DNA of 64,000 bases from Clavelina lepadiformis (GCF_947623445.1 NC_135242.1:21948001-22012000), one strand, 5' to 3'. Positions 40,875-55,800 are shown, counted from the stretch's first letter. Notes: generated from the letters alone by a model not told the origin. Numbers and translations are program-made.

Positions 40875-41534
40875 TTGAGTCTGTAATGGAAAATGGATGT
40901 ATGACACCTGAACTTAAGAAGTTGACCCACTTCACTACAATAAGTACTTGTCGAAATGTTTATTGCGGTTAATGATATATGAATCTCATGAGGTCGTTGT
41001 CAACTTTTTTCACCCACAGATTTAATTGTTCACCTTGACGGCTTATTGTCTGATTACTAGCTTCAGTTAGCAGTGATAAATATTATAATGACTTGTTTTC
41101 CACTGCTATATTATAGGACCGAAGTCTTTGTTACCTTGTGAAGATGACAATAAAGTTGTCTATTATTCTAATAAAGCTTATTCAAATTGAATTCAACAGT
41201 GGTTACATAGGAATGACAACTGTATATACTGATTATATTGAAGTTTCTTTGAACAATTACATTTAGACAAAACATTGGCACAGCTACAGCATAAAGAAGT
41301 CTATGTTATAGGGTTGATCTCAGTAGAAAATGAATGCATTGAACAGCTGTGCGTAACTCACGCAAGATAGGCAGGCGCGATATTTATGTCAGGACTTAAA
41401 ACGGAAAACAGAAAGTTATCGGTACGCAATGTTATCTATCATTGACGTCATGTTTCGTAAAGCAGACGTCTGAAAATAAGAATTCCTTATTCTATTCGAT
41501 TTGTATACTATATTATCCCTTTATTATCACAAGT
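40875..41534 (-). repeat. 660-bp repeat, copy B (inverted relative to copy A)
   Basis: This is the reverse-complement relative of 31905-32560, with sharp edges at TTGAGTCTGTAATGG on the left and TTATTATCACAAG on the right. Differences are scattered single bases and short indels. On the minus strand, 41192-41177 reads ATTCAATTTGAATAAG, again one base from the Ciona spliced leader but at a different position from copy A. Confidence 0.85.
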
Positions 41535-42659
41535 CTTTTCATCTCTGGCCTTCGAAACTTGGACGGCAATTTATGCATTCATGCAATCAAAACGAAATAA
41601 AGTAACAAACACACATTTGTATGTCATATTATCCGCAAATAGCCTACTTGGTTAAAACTAAAAGTAAAACAAGCAGGTCTTGTTTGGTGTCTAAAGTTGT
41701 GGAGTCACATAAATACTAAGTAGCCTATAAGGTAAGTTGGTATGATTATCTTAATTTTAATCTTTTCCTGCTCCTTATCTGTTCGTGAGCGTATGGTTTA
41801 TTGTGTTTTTTACCACATCGTTTCGCTCTGCACAGGTAATGGCGAAAAATAAACAATACAAAAAACAACACATTAATCATAGGACTTATTGCACGACTTA
41901 AGCCCGTCGAAGGTTCCTCATCGCTTGAACTTCGGATTGTTATTGTCGCAATTATCAGATTATTATCGCAATTTTCTACAATCGTAAGGATTACGTGATC
42001 ATTAGCACCTTGCTTTATCGTAGAATAAAATTGAACAAAAACAATGCAGAAATTAAATCGAAACAACGCGTATCTCCATTTTGCATCGCAGCAGAATAGC
42101 TCTCTGGTGAATTGCTCTCTGCTGTTCGTTTTCTTTTATTGTTTCTCTTTTGTTGTGTATGTGCGCGCGTTACTTGTTGTTAGTTGTTATACGACATGCG
42201 TTCTCTCTTGACTCGTGAAAATACAAGTTGTGATACCATGGGAGATCGATTGCGCGTGTGGAAGTAAATTCTGTGATGATAAACGCATCCAAAAGAGCAT
42301 GAACCCAATGTTGCAGCAAAATTTTCTTAGTTATATGATGACAAGTTGACAACAACGGCAGTAGTCTTATTAAGTTTAAAAATATAAATAGCGTTTATTT
42401 TTGAAACTTTTCATATGTGTATATAGGCCTACTATATAACGCGGCAGAACTATTATTTCCGGCATGTGTTTTAAAAATTTACTTGACTGCATGAAGTTAA
42501 TAACATAGCCATGTACAGTAAATATCTGTTTTTGACTATTATGTGGGAATTATTTTGGTTAGTTGGTCGAATTTTAACGATTGGTATTCAGTGATGGTAG
42601 TCACAATTTGGTAGAAGATATCTAATAAACAAGTGCTTCAGATGGTTTGCACTTGTATA

Positions 42660-43810
42660 ATACTAGACAGAGTTGTAACCAAGTCATTTTTTCTGACTCG
42701 AATCAAGTCAGTACCTGGTTAGTTTCTAAAACTTAACTATGCGGTGTGTTCATGTAAATACTGTATACTGGTAAAATATTTGCGAAGCTTTTCCAAATAA
42801 AGGCTCTTGGTACTTTCTTTTAGAGAAGTGTAATACATTATGAAAGTATTCCTTTTTGTTTCGTAAAGCTGTATTCTTTGCTGTCGTGTGTACTTCAACT
42901 GTCTGATGTAACTCAAATTCATTCGTTTTAGACAATGGATGGGGTCAAGTCTGAAACTTGACCTGATTATGTCATCATTGACTGAGTTGCGTTTAAGTAA
43001 TTCAACTTCACTGGACTCAGCTGTCTGAGTCTCTGAGATGACTCGCATATTTGCCTAACATCATGGTGGTCGGTAGATGTGACGGCATTGAAGATGATTA
43101 CGCAATGATAATGGAATAACATAAGATTTTTTCAAGAGAAAGTATCAACTGGACTAGAATCGCTACAGCTATGGGTATTGGTCACCTACTATGTGGTGTT
43201 ATTGACAGCGAACGGCATAAAGTTAACAGCTTTGACGTGACTTGAGTCATGACTTAGGTTGGCTTGAGTCAGGCAAAACTGACTTGGTTATTAGGGATGT
43301 GCTGTTCAAATTGAATAGTCCGATTCCCAGAGTCATAATGACTCGACTGTAGACACCTTTTGCAAAGATTTCACTCGATTTGAGTCCCTTTCTATGAAAT
43401 AGCTTAAAAGAGACTTGACTCAAGTCAATATTTCAAAAGACTTAACTTGACTCGAGTCAGTCCATGTTGATTAGATTTTTTTATATAAAAACAATATTTT
43501 TTTCTTACTTTCGTCCATACCATTAAGGTGTAACTTGAAATGAAGTGAAGTTTTTTTATACGAATGCATTCAGTGCAGCGAAATGAAGCAAATCTTGAAA
43601 CGTTTTAAACGCTTCTTAACAAATGGTGTTTTTGCTTTCTGTATGGCTTGGATTCAGATATCACTTGATTCGACTTGAGTCTTATTTTCAAAATCACTTG
43701 AGTTAATTTGAATGTTATTTGCCAAATGACTTGACTTGAGTGTTATTTTCCATATGACTTGACTTGCGACTCGAGCTTGATGACTTGGTTATGACTTTGC
43801 AGCAGCTACC
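42660..43810. mobile_element. Composite element built of GACTTGAGTC motifs
   Basis: Left AGTTGTAACCAAGTCA and right TGACTTGGTTATGACTTTGC give a loose inverted repeat. Between them, GACTTGAGTC, GACTCAAGTC and diverged forms recur many times on both strands, especially 43238-43800. A second terminus-like TTAGGGATGTGCTGTTC at about 43293 hints at a nested insertion. The boundaries are approximate. Confidence 0.4.
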
Positions 43811-44414
43811 TAAGTTGATTGTGTGCACGTGATTTTGTTTCATTTACAGAAAGGCTGGTGAGACAGAAACAATAATAATTTGCTTTCAGTAATTTTGCAG
43901 AAAGTAAGACTAAGTTTTCTTTTCGGCGACTCATTTGGTTTAGTTTTAGTCTCTTCTGAAGCATCATCTCAAACCATCGATTCATCACATTTTGTAGGTC
44001 GCTACAAAATCTCGGCACAATCATGTACATTCTAGTTTATTAGTTTATTTACTTTGTTTTTGCATAGTTTGTCAACTCAATTATATACTTTGTAAATATT
44101 TTGTTGCTTTTGACAGCCTGGTTGAAGTTGCTTACCGGCTCCCTAACTATATACTTATTCAAAACGTGAAGTTGGTTGCTCTATGTACAATTTTTGATCA
44201 GTTTTGTTAATCTGTATTTAATGTCAAGTTGATCATTATCTACTACATAGTTACTTACTTGTTAATTAATGATAGATAAAGTTTATCAACAATGAATACG
44301 CAACCAGGCTACAAACATTCGCGCTGGTTCCTCGACAGGCATTTTGTTTGTCTAATTAAGCATTTTGTCATGATCCATGCGTACATGTGAGCGTAATTAA
44401 CTTATGGTCTAAAA

Positions 44415-45192
44415 CGGGGGTGTCAAACTCTATTGCAACAAGGGCCAAAAGTCAAAACTTATTTAACGCCGCGGGCCGTAAGGATAAAACTTGATTGAAC
44501 ATTTCGTGGAACAAGTACATGAATTGGAACATGCGGCGGAACTATGGCGAAGGTCGTGCTGTTGTTGCGTTGCTGAGTTGTTGCGTTGTTGACTCCTTGT
44601 CTCAGAAGGTCGCTAATTCTGTTCTCTGTCTCCTTCGCTCATATATTAAAATAAATGAACACGAGGTTCTGAGTTTAACCTTTACTCAAACTCATGCGTC
44701 CTGTGCACAAGCGGTGCAAAACGGAATGTGTCGGTAAAACGAACGAGCAGTGCCGAAATCAACACGTGCTGGGAGCATTGTGAGGGCGACAACCAGCGAC
44801 AAAACAAACACCCCATGGCCGCTACAGAACAACACCAAATCTTTGATGTTTTTGACGATTTTTGACTGGGTTAGTTTTGATTATTCTTCTCTTTCATCGA
44901 TATGTTTCATTCATCTCCTTGCAAAAGCATTAAAGAATTAACAAAGAAAAAAGCAGCCCAGATTACAAGCGTTAGAATAAATCGATTTACTCCATCGTAT
45001 GATGGGGCAACTGCTGTGCTGCTGTCTTGTGCGATTTGTTATAATCTTGTTTCTTGCTTAAAAAAAGTAAGTTATACTGTACAATGATCTCGCGGGCCGG
45101 AAATAGTTCAATGTATAAAATAACATTGCGGGCCAAGTTTTATTGTAAAGCGGGCCGGATGTGGCCCGCGGGCCAGGAGTTTGACACGTATG
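44415..45192. mobile_element. hAT-type MITE, 778 bp, GCGGGCC-rich ends
   Basis: It starts CGGGGGTGTCAAACTC and ends GAGTTTGACACGTATG, flanked by perfect 8-bp duplications GTCTAAAA (44407-44414 and 45193-45200). Sub-terminal GCGGGCCG/CGGGCCGG blocks occur on both sides. Internal open frames match no transposase. Confidence 0.88.
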
Positions 45193-46870
45193 GTCTAAAA
45201 GAACTCAATTAATGAACGAATTTGAATTGTATTAGTGTGCGTATTTGCGAAAAAGATAAAAAAACACACACTGCTTTTTAGTTAAGCCCATATCAACGTT
45301 TTTACCTATTTGCCTAATTCACCAGTTTGCCTCAATTGGTAACTTTTTTATAATCTCCTAGTGGCATTGATTTTGGAAAATTTGACTGTATAAGCTACTT
45401 TTCAACATTAAATAGATAAGCTTGTTTAGCCGTGAACTTTGACACCTTGCCGTCGAAAACACTTTACTCAGCAGCATTCTTGTTTCCACCCCTTTGTGTT
45501 CATTGCGGTATGACTCTGGTAACGTGACAAGGAAGTTGCGGGTTACGACAGTCATCAGTGGTTGTTAATTGTTGTTAAAGACTGAAAATGTTGTGGTGTG
45601 CAACTTAGCTTAGGTCTATGCCTTTTGTTAAATGTAGTTAACTGACTTCCTGTTGACAAAATGTAAATTGCGGTACTGTTGGACAATTTTAAGAAGACGC
45701 TTCTGTATGAAGCTTTTTGTAGTTTTTAAAAAGTCTTTGATGCTAATTCAATGTCAAAGGAAACCTCTTAGTATATAGCAGCAGTGTCTGTGCTGAACCC
45801 CCAAAGTTGTCACATCATACCAGTTACTCGTTTGAATGTTAACTTTACGATAATGTACGTAACCAAGTGGTAATTAAACTGCTTTCATTATAGGAAATTG
45901 TAAAGCATTACAAATATTTACTGTTTCCAGCCGTATTAACCGCTGATAGGCGACAGTTTATTCAATGTGGAACTCTTGAGACAAAAGAGTTACCCCGTGT
46001 GTATTTTTGTGGAGCCTATAACAGCATATCCAGCCATAAACAAGTATTTGTTTTCGACTCCTTGCACTCTTGTATGTTTCAAAAATATAACTTGTGTCTT
46101 GTACGGTACAAGTGCTTAAATCATTATATGAGTAATTTTCTTTTGGCTCCGCAAATACCTACATTTGTTGCTGCAGGCTAAATTGCGTCAATAATAATTA
46201 TCCAACAGATTGTTGCATTATTGTATGCGCTGTCTGTGCTGCGGAAGCACCCATTTAAACAACTTCTATTATTAGAAATGGTTGTTTTAAAATGATCGAT
46301 CAATCTGGTAATGGTTAGTGCAGGAACAGGATACATGCCCACACTTCTTCCTCTTTTAAATTTATTGTGATTTGATGCTGTGTATAGTTGTTATCGCTAA
46401 CCTTTCACTTTGTAGCTTTCACGAAAAGTGTTCGATAGTTATTTACGTCAGTACATAACAGTTTGATAGAATGTGTGATTAAACTTCTTAACTTGGAATC
46501 TTTAATCAGTTCATGACAATAGTGACAGACACGGAAGCTGTGTTTTTCATTAGTTTTCTGATATATATAAATATATTTTATATTCATACCATAAGTGAAC
46601 ACATGAAAATGGTGTTGCTAATAAAAGATGGAATGCTAAACCAGAACCAGACACAATATGTACAGTATATACTTCTTGTATTATTCTAACGATCTATCGC
46701 TTTCCCAAGAGGTGTAATTGAGCACCATATTAAGGAAGAGAATGCCCGCATGGAGCTGTGGTTTTCCCATAAGTGCTCTGAGTGCTCTCTTATTTTGTGA
46801 TGCGGTAAACTAATTGTAATAAGTCATTAAATTTAGGTGTATTGTATAAAATTAGTAATGACTTTTTAAC

Positions 46871-49800
46871 ATGGCGAAATGTAAAAAAGGACTAAAAGTC
46901 AAATATAATGGAAGAAGTCCAAAAAATTCAATTAAAAATATTCTTCGATCAAAAGAGAGGATACAGAAGTTGTCAAAAAAAAACAGAAATGCTCCAAAGA
47001 TTAAATCAAAGGTTGCTTCGTCGGTGAAAAACAGTTGCCAGGACAGTGTTGAAGCTGAGGTACTAATAATTATAACTTATAAGATGATTTGTCTTACATA
47101 TATTTGAATGTATTAATTAGTGCTATTGTAGTGTAAAAGCCATTGTTTTAAATATTTTTGTTCTCTTTATTGTTATTTTAATTGTGTTTCTATGATCAGT
47201 GCTACGTATATCAACTGTAGGTTTTTGATCACAGTATTCTGGAAATTCTGTATACTTTTACAAACTTTTTCATCATTTTTATGCTCATTTTTTGTGTAAA
47301 AATTTGTTTGCAGGATGAAAACCAACGTACATTTTTATCAGACGATGCTTCAGAAGAGACAAAAACTAAACCAAACGAGTCACCGAAAAGAAAACTTAGT
47401 CTTACTTTCTGCAAAATTACTGACAGCAATGGATGTTACACTGTAAGAAGTGGTTCCAGTGATGATATAACTGACTACAGTTCAGATAACGTAATCCATG
47501 GAAGTGATTCATTAGACGTTTATAAAGGAAGCAATGATGCCAGAAAAAGAAAACCAAAATGCGAAAGAAAAACCATGAAAGACCATAATTGTGACACTGC
47601 CGTCCATGGCGAAGACAGTGAATTCAGCAATGTCTTTACCAGCAATAGTTGCGATGTGGCAACAGTAAACAAGGACAATAACGCTTTTCTTGCTGCGAAC
47701 AAAGTTAACGTAAACTCCACATTTATTGAAATGGAAAACAGAAAGGAAAACGTTGTGCTATCAGAAGACGATAAGCAAACCAAGCCAGATGAAGCCACCG
47801 AAGCAAGGAGGCCATATAATTGTCTCTTTATTGACAGCAAGCCAATTGTACAAGAGAGCAACTACTCTTCTCTTCCATTCTCTTTGCAATTACGTTTGGA
47901 AAAACAAGACAAAAAGCCAGTCAAGAGCAAAAAAAGAGTGAAATTGGTCAATACCAAAATGTGTTTCATGAGACTGCTTGGTTTGTCTGCCTTGAACCTT
48001 GCAAAAGTTGATGGAAATTCGACTTCCATGCATTGGGCAACGTCTTCGTCAAACCACAGAGTGAGGCTGACTACTAAATATCATAAACGCATAAAAATTC
48101 ATAATTTTATCGAGTACTGGTTGTATATTCAACGCATAAATGCTACTCATTTGTGTTTTAAACAAGATTCAATTATACTGAAGATTAAATTTGTGTTTTT
48201 GTGCTTGATTTGTGTTAAGTTTGTGTTTTTGTGTGGTTGATTATGGAAATCAGGCCATTTGAATGCAGACAATTAATCTCATTCAGTTTCAGAAGAATGC
48301 CCAATATTATGGAACTGGAAAACTGCCGTGCCCAGATCTAGGAGATGGCTGGTTTTTTGAACAAATCGTTCGACAGCAAGGCAAATCAGCTGGACAGTTT
48401 GATGTTTATTATTACAGGTTTGCGTAAATATCTTGACAAATAAGATACCATTGCTATATGGAAGTGCGTAAATGCATTTGACCATTTTTATTTTGATAAT
48501 ATATCACTTAAAATTAATTGCTTTTGAAGAATTAACTTTTTTACTGTACATTTACTTAAAATATTTCAGCCCCACTAATGTCAGGTTGCGATCGAAGCTG
48601 AAACTTCAAAATTTTATTGGGGATAAAACATCTCTCCGAAGCTTTGACTACAATGCTGGCCGCTTTCGCAAAGCTGGAGAAGTGATACCGAAAAAAGTAA
48701 GTGGTTGCAGTTGATTATATTATTTGCCGATTTCGTTAATCATAACATAATCATAATCATCATTGTTATTGTTATTGTTTGTTATCATTGTTTGTTATTC
48801 TCATAACAAATGGCCATTTTGTTATGACTCATTCAGGTTTTTAGGTTGAAAAGAGACGAAAGTTTTTAAGGAATTTGTTGTTAGTGTCGATTTACAAACT
48901 ATGCCTTTAAGCAAAAAGCTGTCTTTATATAAGTTTGTTGTAAAATTCCACTACTGCTTGCTGTCTTTCACTTCAGTATATAAATGTTGCCTATTAATCG
49001 TTTTGGTAACCACCAAGTTGGACTTATGTGGAGTACTTTAGCATGGTAAACCAGGAACCATGTACATGTATCTCTGTGCTCTTGAAACCAGTTCAATAAA
49101 TCGTGCAATAATTTGTTAAAACAAGTTTTCATTGTGATTTTCTTATTTATTTGTATGCATATGATGTTCATATACAACAATTCATATACAGCTGTTCAAT
49201 TACATACTCATCTTGTAGGCTGGAACAAGGAGTAAAAAAAAGTGTTTTATGGAAATTTTCCTTCTCATTTATGTCCATAAAGTTTTCAGAGTTTGAAAAT
49301 CTACTTTTCGTAAAAATAGTTTTTTTTTATGTTTCCAAACCTTTAAGATATTTTTCAAATGTATGTATAGCATATACGTATTTCATGATTTCACACGTAA
49401 CTTAGGGAAAACATGTATCCAACCATGCATACAATGGGCCTGATGTTTATCAAAATGTTATCTTTTGTGACTACCCTAAAAGGTCAACTCGTGATAAGGT
49501 TGAACAGACGTATGATATGGACTTGGAAAGCCGACCACTGCTGGTTGCTCTGTAACAGCATTGATTTATACTGCTTCCTATTCAGCTGAAACAAATTTGT
49601 TATATTTTTTGTCTGTTTTGACAAAGAGTTTGCTTAAATTTTAACAATTTTATTTGTGTGGTACCAAGCATGTCTTTATCAGTTGTGGTTATTGATTGTT
49701 GTTAATGTTTAGGATGCACTTTTAACTGACCAATTAGATTGGAGCCTTGAAGCTAAGCTGCCGCTGGTAGGAATGAAAACAGAAAATGGTAATTCAACTA

Positions 49801-52800
49801 AATTAATGAGATTAATGTCTTCTTTGTAATTGTCGGGGAAGTATAGATTTAATTGCACTAGTTCAAAGTTTGCAATTGCAAGAAAAGTTCTACTAAATTC
49901 ACAGCGTTAGTTAAAAAAGTAATAATATTGTCCATTTAGAATCCAGTGCAGAGAATTTTCCGCAAGCATTGGTACCAAGTCAACCAGCCAGGGAGAGGAA
50001 ACGGAAGAAAAGAAAGAAGAAAAATATTATGAAAGTATTAACGGCAAAGTATGCAAAATGTAGAAAAATGAATGACTTCAGCAGATCTTCATGCTCCTAT
50101 GCACAGGAAACGACTTCTTCCACAGAAGAAAGAGCTAATGGTGGGATGGTCTTTGAAAATATTTAGTGAATTATGCATAAAATCACTGTGAAATGTTTAA
50201 AAGTAATTTCCTTGTACACGTATGTTCAGATAAAGATGAAGAACAAAACTTTGAAAACAAAGATATATCGACAAGTTCAACAGGTACGATATTTATCCAT
50301 TCTATGTCTTGAAATTATCAATGTGTTTTGCTATGTCATATTTCAAATGCTGCTGAACCTGCTTGGCTGTCACACTATGGCTGTAATAAAGCCCATCCGA
50401 ATATATTAGGCCTGTGAAAGATGTTTGATGGCTTCATGAACAGGGTATTAATGGCTATTTTCACATTTAAATAAGTATTTTGTTACAATAGTTGGCATTT
50501 GCAAGTTTGGATAATGATTGTAAAAACGTCAGTGCCATGTTTTCGCAATGATGTCTTTTGCATAAAACTCAAAGATAAAAGGATGCATTGAATTACTTCA
50601 AGCTATTAAAACATTGTTAAACTGGCGAAATAGAGTCTAAGCTTTGGTTGACATTATTTTAATAACATTGTCTCCATGTAAACATGAAATGGGCCCATGT
50701 GGACTCTTTGTTATAACACAGCTAGGGATTTTGAAGTGATTTTGAGATAAGAAGCACAGTTAATGGCTTTGAACCAACAAAAATGCTTAAATTGTCTGTG
50801 ATGCGATTCACTTTCGAAGAGTTTTGAAGGGAAGTAGTTGACATATATATATTTTGTTTGGCATTTTGCCAGAACTGGATGGGTTGTTTTGGGTTATTCG
50901 AAATTTTGAGTTTATGAGTTAGTGACCGAAACTGCTTGCAAACTCTTGCGTTCGGTCTGAAACAAGAGTTTATTTTTAATCGGATAAATCGATCATATAA
51001 TTTAATAAGACCAGCTGTCAAAGCTATCCATACATGTCAAACTTTATTAAGTTCTGCCAACTTTGCTCCTGTTTGTTTAGTTTCCTTACAAACATTGAAA
51101 TCTTTGTGCAAAAATTAAACTTATAGTTAAGCAATTGTAGAAGTTAACTGATAGTTATAGATATTATGTTATAAATTGACGTTGCCTACTGTGCCAGTCT
51201 ATTAAGATTTATAAATTCGTCTGTAATGAGTTCATTTATAACACAATTCACCTATAAAATTGTTGCCAATTCACTTTTTGTTTGGTTCCGGCATAATTCC
51301 TATCTTTTGCATGCGTTAAAGTTTGCCTAAATGAATGGTACTGCCTATACCATTGTTGACACACAGTCTTCTGTGATGAAACAATGCTTTCAACCAGGAA
51401 TTGCAACATTTAGTTCAATAAACCTGTAAAATGCGTAGGCTACGTGTTATTCTTCAGTTATTGTGTTAATGTACCATTAAGTTTATCGCGCATTCGCATT
51501 TTTTCTGGCACTGCATCATTCCCAATCTGCCATTACATACACGGTATTCATATGGCATTAAATTAAAAGGGAAAGAGCTCGCAGATGACAAAAAATTTTC
51601 CAAAAATTTAAAGTATATATAACATGATTACTATGGCTGGGAATTTAGCCAATTTTCTTTAGCCGGATGGCATTATGCGTTATCTGCCATAGTCACTAAT
51701 TGTCATGCCACATTGTTGAATACAGGCAAAACTTTGGTTAATTATAAACAAATGTAATGAAAAAGATTGTATTAGCAACTTATGTCATGCTAGACCACAA
51801 AGTTTATCAGGAAAACAAAGTATTTAAGCATAAAAATGATTAACAGCAGCAAATTTTCATGAGTCAATGAATTATCAAAAATTTTGCTCCAAATTCTCTC
51901 CACCTTGTACGTTTTTGGTTTGTGATTAACAAAATCTTTTGCAGCTTTGAGCTCTTAGCCGCTATATAAATATCCAAACGTTCACAGCCCTAATGGATAC
52001 TGTGTATGATATTCATCTTAAGGATATAAAAAATTGTTCAAAAAAAGTTTATAGATACACTACGTAGTTACCATTCGACATTGTTATTAGAATAACAGGT
52101 TGCCGAAGGAATAAATTCTAATTTGGTTACTTATTGAGGAATGTCAACGTTTCATTGGTAGCAGCAAGGATAATTATGCAAATGAACACGGTTGTTGGAA
52201 ATCAGGCTTACCCTTAGTTTCATATTCCATGGATGACGAAGCATTGCAATTAAAGTTGATACATATTTTGTAAAACATGCCCATTTTCATGTAATTAGAT
52301 GCAAAGTAGGTGGTACACACATCTCTTTATTGTTAATGGTACATCCAATGTGAAATGCTTTCAATCTATCAACATAAAAATCATCTCTGATTTGAATTTG
52401 ATTATTAAAATCATAGTGTTGGTAAATCATGGTCCTTTTGACTCGTAGGAAGCTGTATGTTTTGTGCAATCGTCAGTCATTGCACACCATATAAGTCCAT
52501 TGTGTTCTTCATATATCGCATTTTTCTTTTGATTCTTTAACCGACTTGGTGAAGTGCCAGGTTTTTCACATCCGCAAAGAGTTGACAAATCTGTTACAAA
52601 AGTTTGCAGGTTAAAGTTTAACAGTTTAAAAACAATATTCCTCCAAGTCATACCAAGAAAATTAAAGAAACTTGTAATGCACATGGAATTATTAAGAGAC
52701 GTCTTCCTTGTAGTGTTGATTGTGTCATTCATGCCCATTTCAATGGAGCCGAAGGTTTTAAGTGGAAGATTTTTTTTCAGGAACTCAGCAATTGGGAGAA

Positions 52801-55800
52801 ACGCCGGCTACATCAACTAGCAATGGATTTAATACTTTCAAAGAAGAAGTAAGATTTTTGCTCCAAAGTCACTCAGCGTATCTGTCAGATTCAGTAAATT
52901 AATATGTCATCCAGGTTAAATCAACGTGCTCCGATCTTCTTTTGGATGAAGAAACGTCTGACAAAATCCTGATGACTGCATGGGAATTTCTTGCGGATGA
53001 GAAAAAGCAATGGTATGCGAATCAAACTCTGTGTTCAACTGCTACTAAATCACTGAAAGCAAATACAATGATGAGAAGAAGACTATCGAGACAGAAGCCT
53101 TATCGACCGATATCGGTAAATAAAATTAGTCAGACAGACTCCTTATTTCTATTTTATCAGCAACCATAGGATAAATGACAGATACATTCATGCACAACAT
53201 GTTGGTAGTGCCCTAGATTAGGAATAATGAACAAAACATGTTTGTTCTGTTTTAGTTTGCAATGAAAACTAACACTAGACCATTCTTGGCTTGGAATCCA
53301 AACACGCGTTATCGATCAACGAGATGCAAAAAATGTGATGCGTGTCGGGCTCCAAACTGTGGAAAATGCATACACTGCAGGTAATTAATAATTTACACAC
53401 GTTGCAGGCGCTTGACCCTATTCTATTATTATTTTCCATTTCTAATCAATTGCAATAAACGGCAGCCGCCACACACTGCACTAAAGAAATAAATCTAAAA
53501 ATTTAACTGCAAGTGAAAGAATATGTAAAAGTGCAAATATGAATATTGTATGAATAATAATGTAAGTGTGAATATGAATATGTAAATATGTAAAATGTAA
53601 AAGTTACAACTGTTATAGATGGAAAGAAAATTCGAAATCTTTTAATACTCAAAATTTAAACTGCAGAGACATGAAACAATTTGGCGGCTCAGGCCGTAAG
53701 AAACAAAGCTGCATTCAGCGGAGGTGTCAGTTCAAAATAAGACGCGATGAACCTCCTACGATGGCGCAAAGATATGTTACGTTTGAAAAATCACCGCTAG
53801 CTCCTGTTTGTAATAACTTGACCCCCGCTCAAAGACATTCTGATTTTCTTCCGCCACCTTTACTTGACTTTGATGAGCCAAGGACTTCTACTCCTGTTTT
53901 GTACAGCAGCACGCCTATCAGAAAACCAAATCTAGACTACTGCTCGCAAGTTTCCAGCACCAGAGTCAACAGATTTCCAATTATGTCTACTACCCCTTTA
54001 TTTCCTGAGACAGAACTGCCACTTTCATTTACAGACGACACTCCTCTAGCACTTGTTACATCCATAACTGATCAACCAGAATTCGTCCAGGACTTAACTG
54101 CAAACACCATTCCATTCACTGACGTGTGTGCCACGACTTTTAACAAGGGTTTACCAGTCACTGCAACCCCTGTAGAGCACAATATCCTCATTCAGACAAC
54201 TGTTGAACAGCAGATATCGGCAAGTAGAGAAAAATCAAATTTTCTGGAAAATTTGCCGACTTTGCCTTCAACTGTTCGGCCAAGAGAAGAAACTGACAAC
54301 AGTGATGGTATAAAAACGCCACCAGCATATAATATAGACAGTGCAGGCAACAGTGTTGATTATGATGTCATCAGTTGCTTAAACAGTCCACCCCGCACAA
54401 CTGATGACAATGCGGAAGCAGTTCGAAATGTTTCCAAGGGTAGTACAGACAAGAAATCTGAATCTGCCATACACTCACCACCTGTGTTAAACGAACGTTT
54501 GATTGATTCTTCAGTTGACAAAACGATATCCGTTCTCAGCACCACTTACGTTGAATCGCCAAACAACATGGATTGCGATGATGATGTAAAAACACCACCA
54601 ACGTTCAAAGCCTGTCTGTCTGATGAGGATGTTCTTGCTACTGGTTCACCTGACAAAGATTGTCGTACTTTTCAAAATGAAGACGATTCTGTTGTAAATG
54701 AGGATACGGAAATTGAACAGGAGAAAAGCAGGTCCTCAGGTTTCAACTCAGAAGTTGAAGGAATAAGCGGCATTAAGGAATTGCCCAACAGCAGCAGCCA
54801 ATATACAGATACAAAAGTGAATAACACCCGAAATGCAGTCACATCAACTTCAAATGATAAAAATAGGACTGTAGAAAAATCTTCAGTGATAGCCCAATCA
54901 AGCAAGGCTGCTGCTTCAGTCTATGATCAAAACAGCAGAAAACAATATTTTGAGGTTACCGACACATGTTTTGGCAACCATAAACAGCCATCATATTTGG
55001 AATTCTACAGGTCTCCAATCAAGCATATGCAAAAAACCAAAGAAACTCCACCAAGAATCAGACGCGTTGAATGCAACTACCAGCATAATACTCCACTTTT
55101 ATCCCCACCAACTCCCAAACACCATAGACCAACTCAAAGACAAAGATACTGTATTGAAGATGGACGTCAAATCAGACCATTTGTCAGTCCGTCCAAAGTA
55201 CGTAGTGCAATGAGTGGATATGAAATGGAAAGACCGTTTGTTGATCCATCTGTTTTATACAAACCTCATCAGTACGTGGAGCATGACACACATTTTTTTG
55301 GAGCCAGCGATTTTTCTGAAGCCAATCCAGGCAATAGTAAAAACATATTTCTTTCAGAAGACATCACGGAGACGTTTACAAGTGATCTTCAACATGTGAG
55401 TAACATGCAGCTGTTTCTGTGACATGTCAGTAATTAAGCTGTGAATATGTCTTTGGTGTCGTAGAGTACAGAAATTGATTGCATAATTGTTCGTACTTGG
55501 TAGGAATGCAGACTTTTATATTTTATAAAGTATTAAGTTAACTTGTATTTTAAGGGATGCCGTTACGAGAATGATTATCTGGTTAAAGCAGAAGATTTAG
55601 AATCTGCAGGTTTTCCACAACACAGAGCACATTTTCCACGGCCACCAATGATCCACTACAATTCCCCTAGGCAGCCACAGAAGAAAACTATAAGGAAATC
55701 TACAAGAGGGAAGAGGAAAAATTTTCAAATCCCACAAGACCAGAGAAATAATATGCCTTACATGGACTGGCAGCCCTGTCCAAGACATGGGCATGTAAAC

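Larger units (their letters stand above)
39360..46870. other. Gene-less, MITE-rich stretch
   Basis: No gene is recognised over about 7.5 kb. It holds a hAT MITE (40012-40302), repeat copy B (40875-41534), a composite of GACTTGAGTC motifs (42660-43810) and a hAT MITE (44415-45192). A minus-strand frame at 42066-41746 has a hydrophobic patch but no in-frame ATG and no family match. The right end should contain the promoter of the MBD-CXXC gene. Confidence 0.5.

Noticed and set aside
41746-42066. Minus-strand frame of 106 codons with a hydrophobic patch and basic tail
   Set aside because: No ATG in frame before an upstream stop, no splice context, and no family resemblance; likely chance in AT-rich DNA.
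44495-45087. Three plus-strand frames in the 44.5-45.1 kb region
   Set aside because: All lie inside the 778-bp hAT MITE and do not resemble a transposase or each other.
47520-47861. 113-codon minus-strand frame opposite MBD-CXXC exon 2
   Set aside because: It is the antisense shadow of a well-supported coding exon.
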